This document shows positions 62,531 to 64,000 of a DNA stretch of 64,000 nucleotides, in pieces. This stretch comes from Aliiroseovarius sp. PrR006 (GTDB taxonomy: Bacteria; Pseudomonadota; Alphaproteobacteria; Rhodobacterales; Rhodobacteraceae), in contig NZ_JAAGOY010000007.1 in the NCBI RefSeq assembly GCF_010500215.1, positions 434,001 to 498,000 of the forward strand, given 5' to 3'. The notes under the pieces were generated by a model. The model worked only from the letters and a program-made list of their open reading frames with translations. It was not told where the DNA came from and did no database searches. Every line of letters begins with the position of its first letter. Within the stretch, counting starts at the first letter, position 1. The position numbers and the translations under genes are program-made.

Positions 62531-63167
62531 CGCCCAGATCCTGACCCTGACCCAATGGCTGTCACCTGCTTATCCCGTGGGGGCGTTTGCCTATTCGCAC
62601 GGGTTGGAAGCCGCCGCCAATCAAGGCTGGGTTACGGACGCGCCCAGCCTTGAGGCGTGGTTGGAAGACGTGATCTGGCACGGTGCTGGACGGTCCGACG
62701 CCCTTCTTCTGGCAGCTGCGTGGCGGGCAGAATGCGCCCATGAGATCGCCCAGATCGATACAACCGCCCGCGCCTTTGCAGCCTCCAAGGAACGTCTTTT
62801 GGAGACGACCCAGCAAGGTGCAAGCTTTGCCTTGGTCACAAGCGACATCTGGGGAGGTGATCTGTCTGGATTGACCTATCCGGTTGCGCTTGGCGTGGCT
62901 GCGTCCTGCCACGGCTTGCCGTTAGGACTGACCCAAACGATGTATCTGCAGGCCTTTCTGTCCAATCTGGTCGCTGCGGGTCAGCGGCTGTTACCGGTCG
63001 GTCAAACCGCAGGCCAAGCTATGCTGCAGCGCTTGTCCCAATCCTTGCCCGACCTCGCCAAAGAGACCGCGCATGGCGACTTGGATCACCTCGGCGCCAC
63101 CGCCTTCCTGTCCGACATCGCGTCGATGAAACACGAAACCCAATACTCAAGGATCTTTCGCTCATGA
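62514..63167 (+). CDS. ureF: Urease accessory protein UreF
   Basis: Accessory protein of 217 residues from ATG 62514, which lies inside ureE; ATG 62496 is also in frame. Family core: [42 protein letters not shown], and the C-terminal [18 protein letters not shown]. It forms the UreD-F-G activation complex. It overlaps ureG by four bases. Confidence 0.93.
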   Translation: MATPTDAQILTLTQWLSPAYPVGAFAYSHGLEAAANQGWVTDAPSLEAWLEDVIWHGAGRSDALLLAAAWRAECAHEIAQIDTTARAFAASKERLLETTQQGASFALVTSDIWGGDLSGLTYPVALGVAASCHGLPLGLTQTMYLQAFLSNLVAAGQRLLPVGQTAGQAMLQRLSQSLPDLAKETAHGDLDHLGATAFLSDIASMKHETQYSRIFRS

Positions 63168-63775
63168 CCAGCCCAAACGGCCCCCTTCGCATCGGTATCG
63201 GCGGCCCGGTGGGCGCCGGGAAGACCACCCTGACCGCTGCACTGTCCGAATTGTTGCGCGACACCCATTCGATTGGTGTCGTCACCAATGACATCTACAC
63301 GCAGGAAGACGCCGAGGCCCTGGTGCGAATGCAGGTCCTGCCCTCGGACAGGATCATCGGGGTCGAAACCGGTGGCTGTCCACACACGGCCATCCGCGAG
63401 GATGCCTCGATCAACATTGCGGCCGTGGCAGAAATGGTCGATCGACATCCAGATGTGGAAATCGTGTTGATTGAAAGTGGCGGCGACAACCTGTCCGCCA
63501 CCTTCAGTCCTGAACTTGCCGATCTTACCATCTATGTGATCGACGTGGCCGCTGGCGAGGAAATCCCCCGGAAAGGCGGGCCAGCCATCACCCGATCGGA
63601 TATTCTGGTGATCAACAAGACCGACCTAGCCCCTCACGTCGGCGCAAGTCTTGAAGTGATGAAGCGCGACGCGGCAAGGATGCGTCCAAACCTGCCAAAC
63701 CTGTTCACCAACTTGAAGAACCGCAGTGGGGTCGAAGATGTATGGAAGCACATTCGAGCTGTTGGCGGTGTGTAG
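63164..63775 (+). CDS. ureG: Urease accessory GTPase UreG
   Basis: GTPase of 203 residues that drives nickel delivery to urease. P-loop [15 protein letters not shown], metal site [14 protein letters not shown], and GTPase motif INKTDLAP are present; the C-terminus ends [17 protein letters not shown]. Last gene of the urease operon in the window. Confidence 0.95.
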   Translation: MTSPNGPLRIGIGGPVGAGKTTLTAALSELLRDTHSIGVVTNDIYTQEDAEALVRMQVLPSDRIIGVETGGCPHTAIREDASINIAAVAEMVDRHPDVEIVLIESGGDNLSATFSPELADLTIYVIDVAAGEEIPRKGGPAITRSDILVINKTDLAPHVGASLEVMKRDAARMRPNLPNLFTNLKNRSGVEDVWKHIRAVGGV

Positions 63776-64000
63776 GATGCACCATTTCCACCAGGCTTGT
63801 ACCACTCCCCCTAATCGTATGTCGTTGAGGCTATTGAAACGCTGCCGTAGACCTCGTCCTCTCCAATCGTAAAACAGACGCGATCATAGTTAAGATCAGC
63901 GATTTCGGCACCAGCTTACTCGACGGTAATCCCCCCGGGCAGGCGACGGACTGAGCGCGAACTTGCCCGTGAGCTGGATCAGATTAAGCCGAAGTTCCTT
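63776..64000. other. Post-operon region to window end
   Basis: About 225 bases. No terminator hairpin with T-run was seen after ureG. The final about 60 bases could encode the beginning of a rightward frame rich in Arg and Glu (GRRRTERELARELDQIKPKF) that leaves the window, too short to identify. Confidence 0.3.

Overview
The window looks like the chromosome of a marine alphaproteobacterium of the Rhodobacterales (Roseobacter group). The reasons are gene content (a DddQ-type cupin, an HpbD-type betaine epimerase, an FDH3-type formate dehydrogenase, a full urt/ure urea system, tripartite tricarboxylate and Liv-type importers), high GC with tightly overlapping genes, and weak or TTG/GTG starts. 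No rRNA, CRISPR array or intact tRNA was found.

Layout. (1) 0-7.8 kb: the end of a formate dehydrogenase operon (beta and gamma subunits), a 40-residue membrane peptide, an NtrC-type response regulator without a GAFTGA loop, a convergent Cache/HAMP histidine kinase, and a tungstate importer tupBCA. Together they form a formate oxidation, metal supply and signalling block. (2) 7.9-8.4 kb: an IS6-family transposase remnant. (3) 8.4-17.8 kb: a betaine catabolism locus. A leftward operon (FAD/GcvT demethylase, DddQ-family cupin, HpbD-like epimerase, class III aminotransferase) diverges from a rightward one (RpiR regulator, Rieske demethylase, aldehyde dehydrogenase, carboxymuconolactone decarboxylase-like protein). 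It fits proline betaine or hydroxyproline betaine use. (4) 18.1-22.4 kb: an SDR, a second DMGDH-like demethylase and a BetI-like TetR repressor with a visible operator. (5) 22.9-30.0 kb: a probable sulfoacetate cluster (CoA ligase, CoA-acylating sulfoacetaldehyde dehydrogenase, TctABC importer) facing a LacI-type regulator.

(6) 30.1-50.8 kb is mosaic. A 102-bp direct repeat occurs at 30.13 and 44.17 kb. The right copy runs into the 3' part of a tRNA-Ala gene, the usual footprint of integrase-mediated insertion. Between the copies lie a HYR-domain autotransporter, a broken prim-pol replication gene with its HTH partner, and a complete 10-gene acyl-CoA/Liv-type transport operon controlled by an internal TetR gene, with a near-perfect 27-bp palindrome upstream. 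To the right (44.8-49.4 kb) is a cluster of unrecognised membrane and secreted proteins, including two proteins with the same duplicated architecture. This is followed by a DUF4139 fragment, a frameshifted primase fragment and an ABC ATPase cut at its Walker A motif.

(7) 50.9-63.8 kb: an orphaned NMT1-type binding protein, the urea importer urtABCDE (leftward), and the urease operon ureD-A-x-B-y-C-E-F-G (rightward). The urease operon holds two small unassigned genes: a His-rich membrane peptide and a Lys/Pro/Ala-rich protein. Four substrate-binding-protein genes in four different transport operons are each followed by a strong hairpin, probably setting mRNA stoichiometry. The most interesting items are the DddQ/HpbD pairing, the unknown membrane-protein cluster, the tRNA-Ala/direct-repeat island and the extra urease-operon genes.
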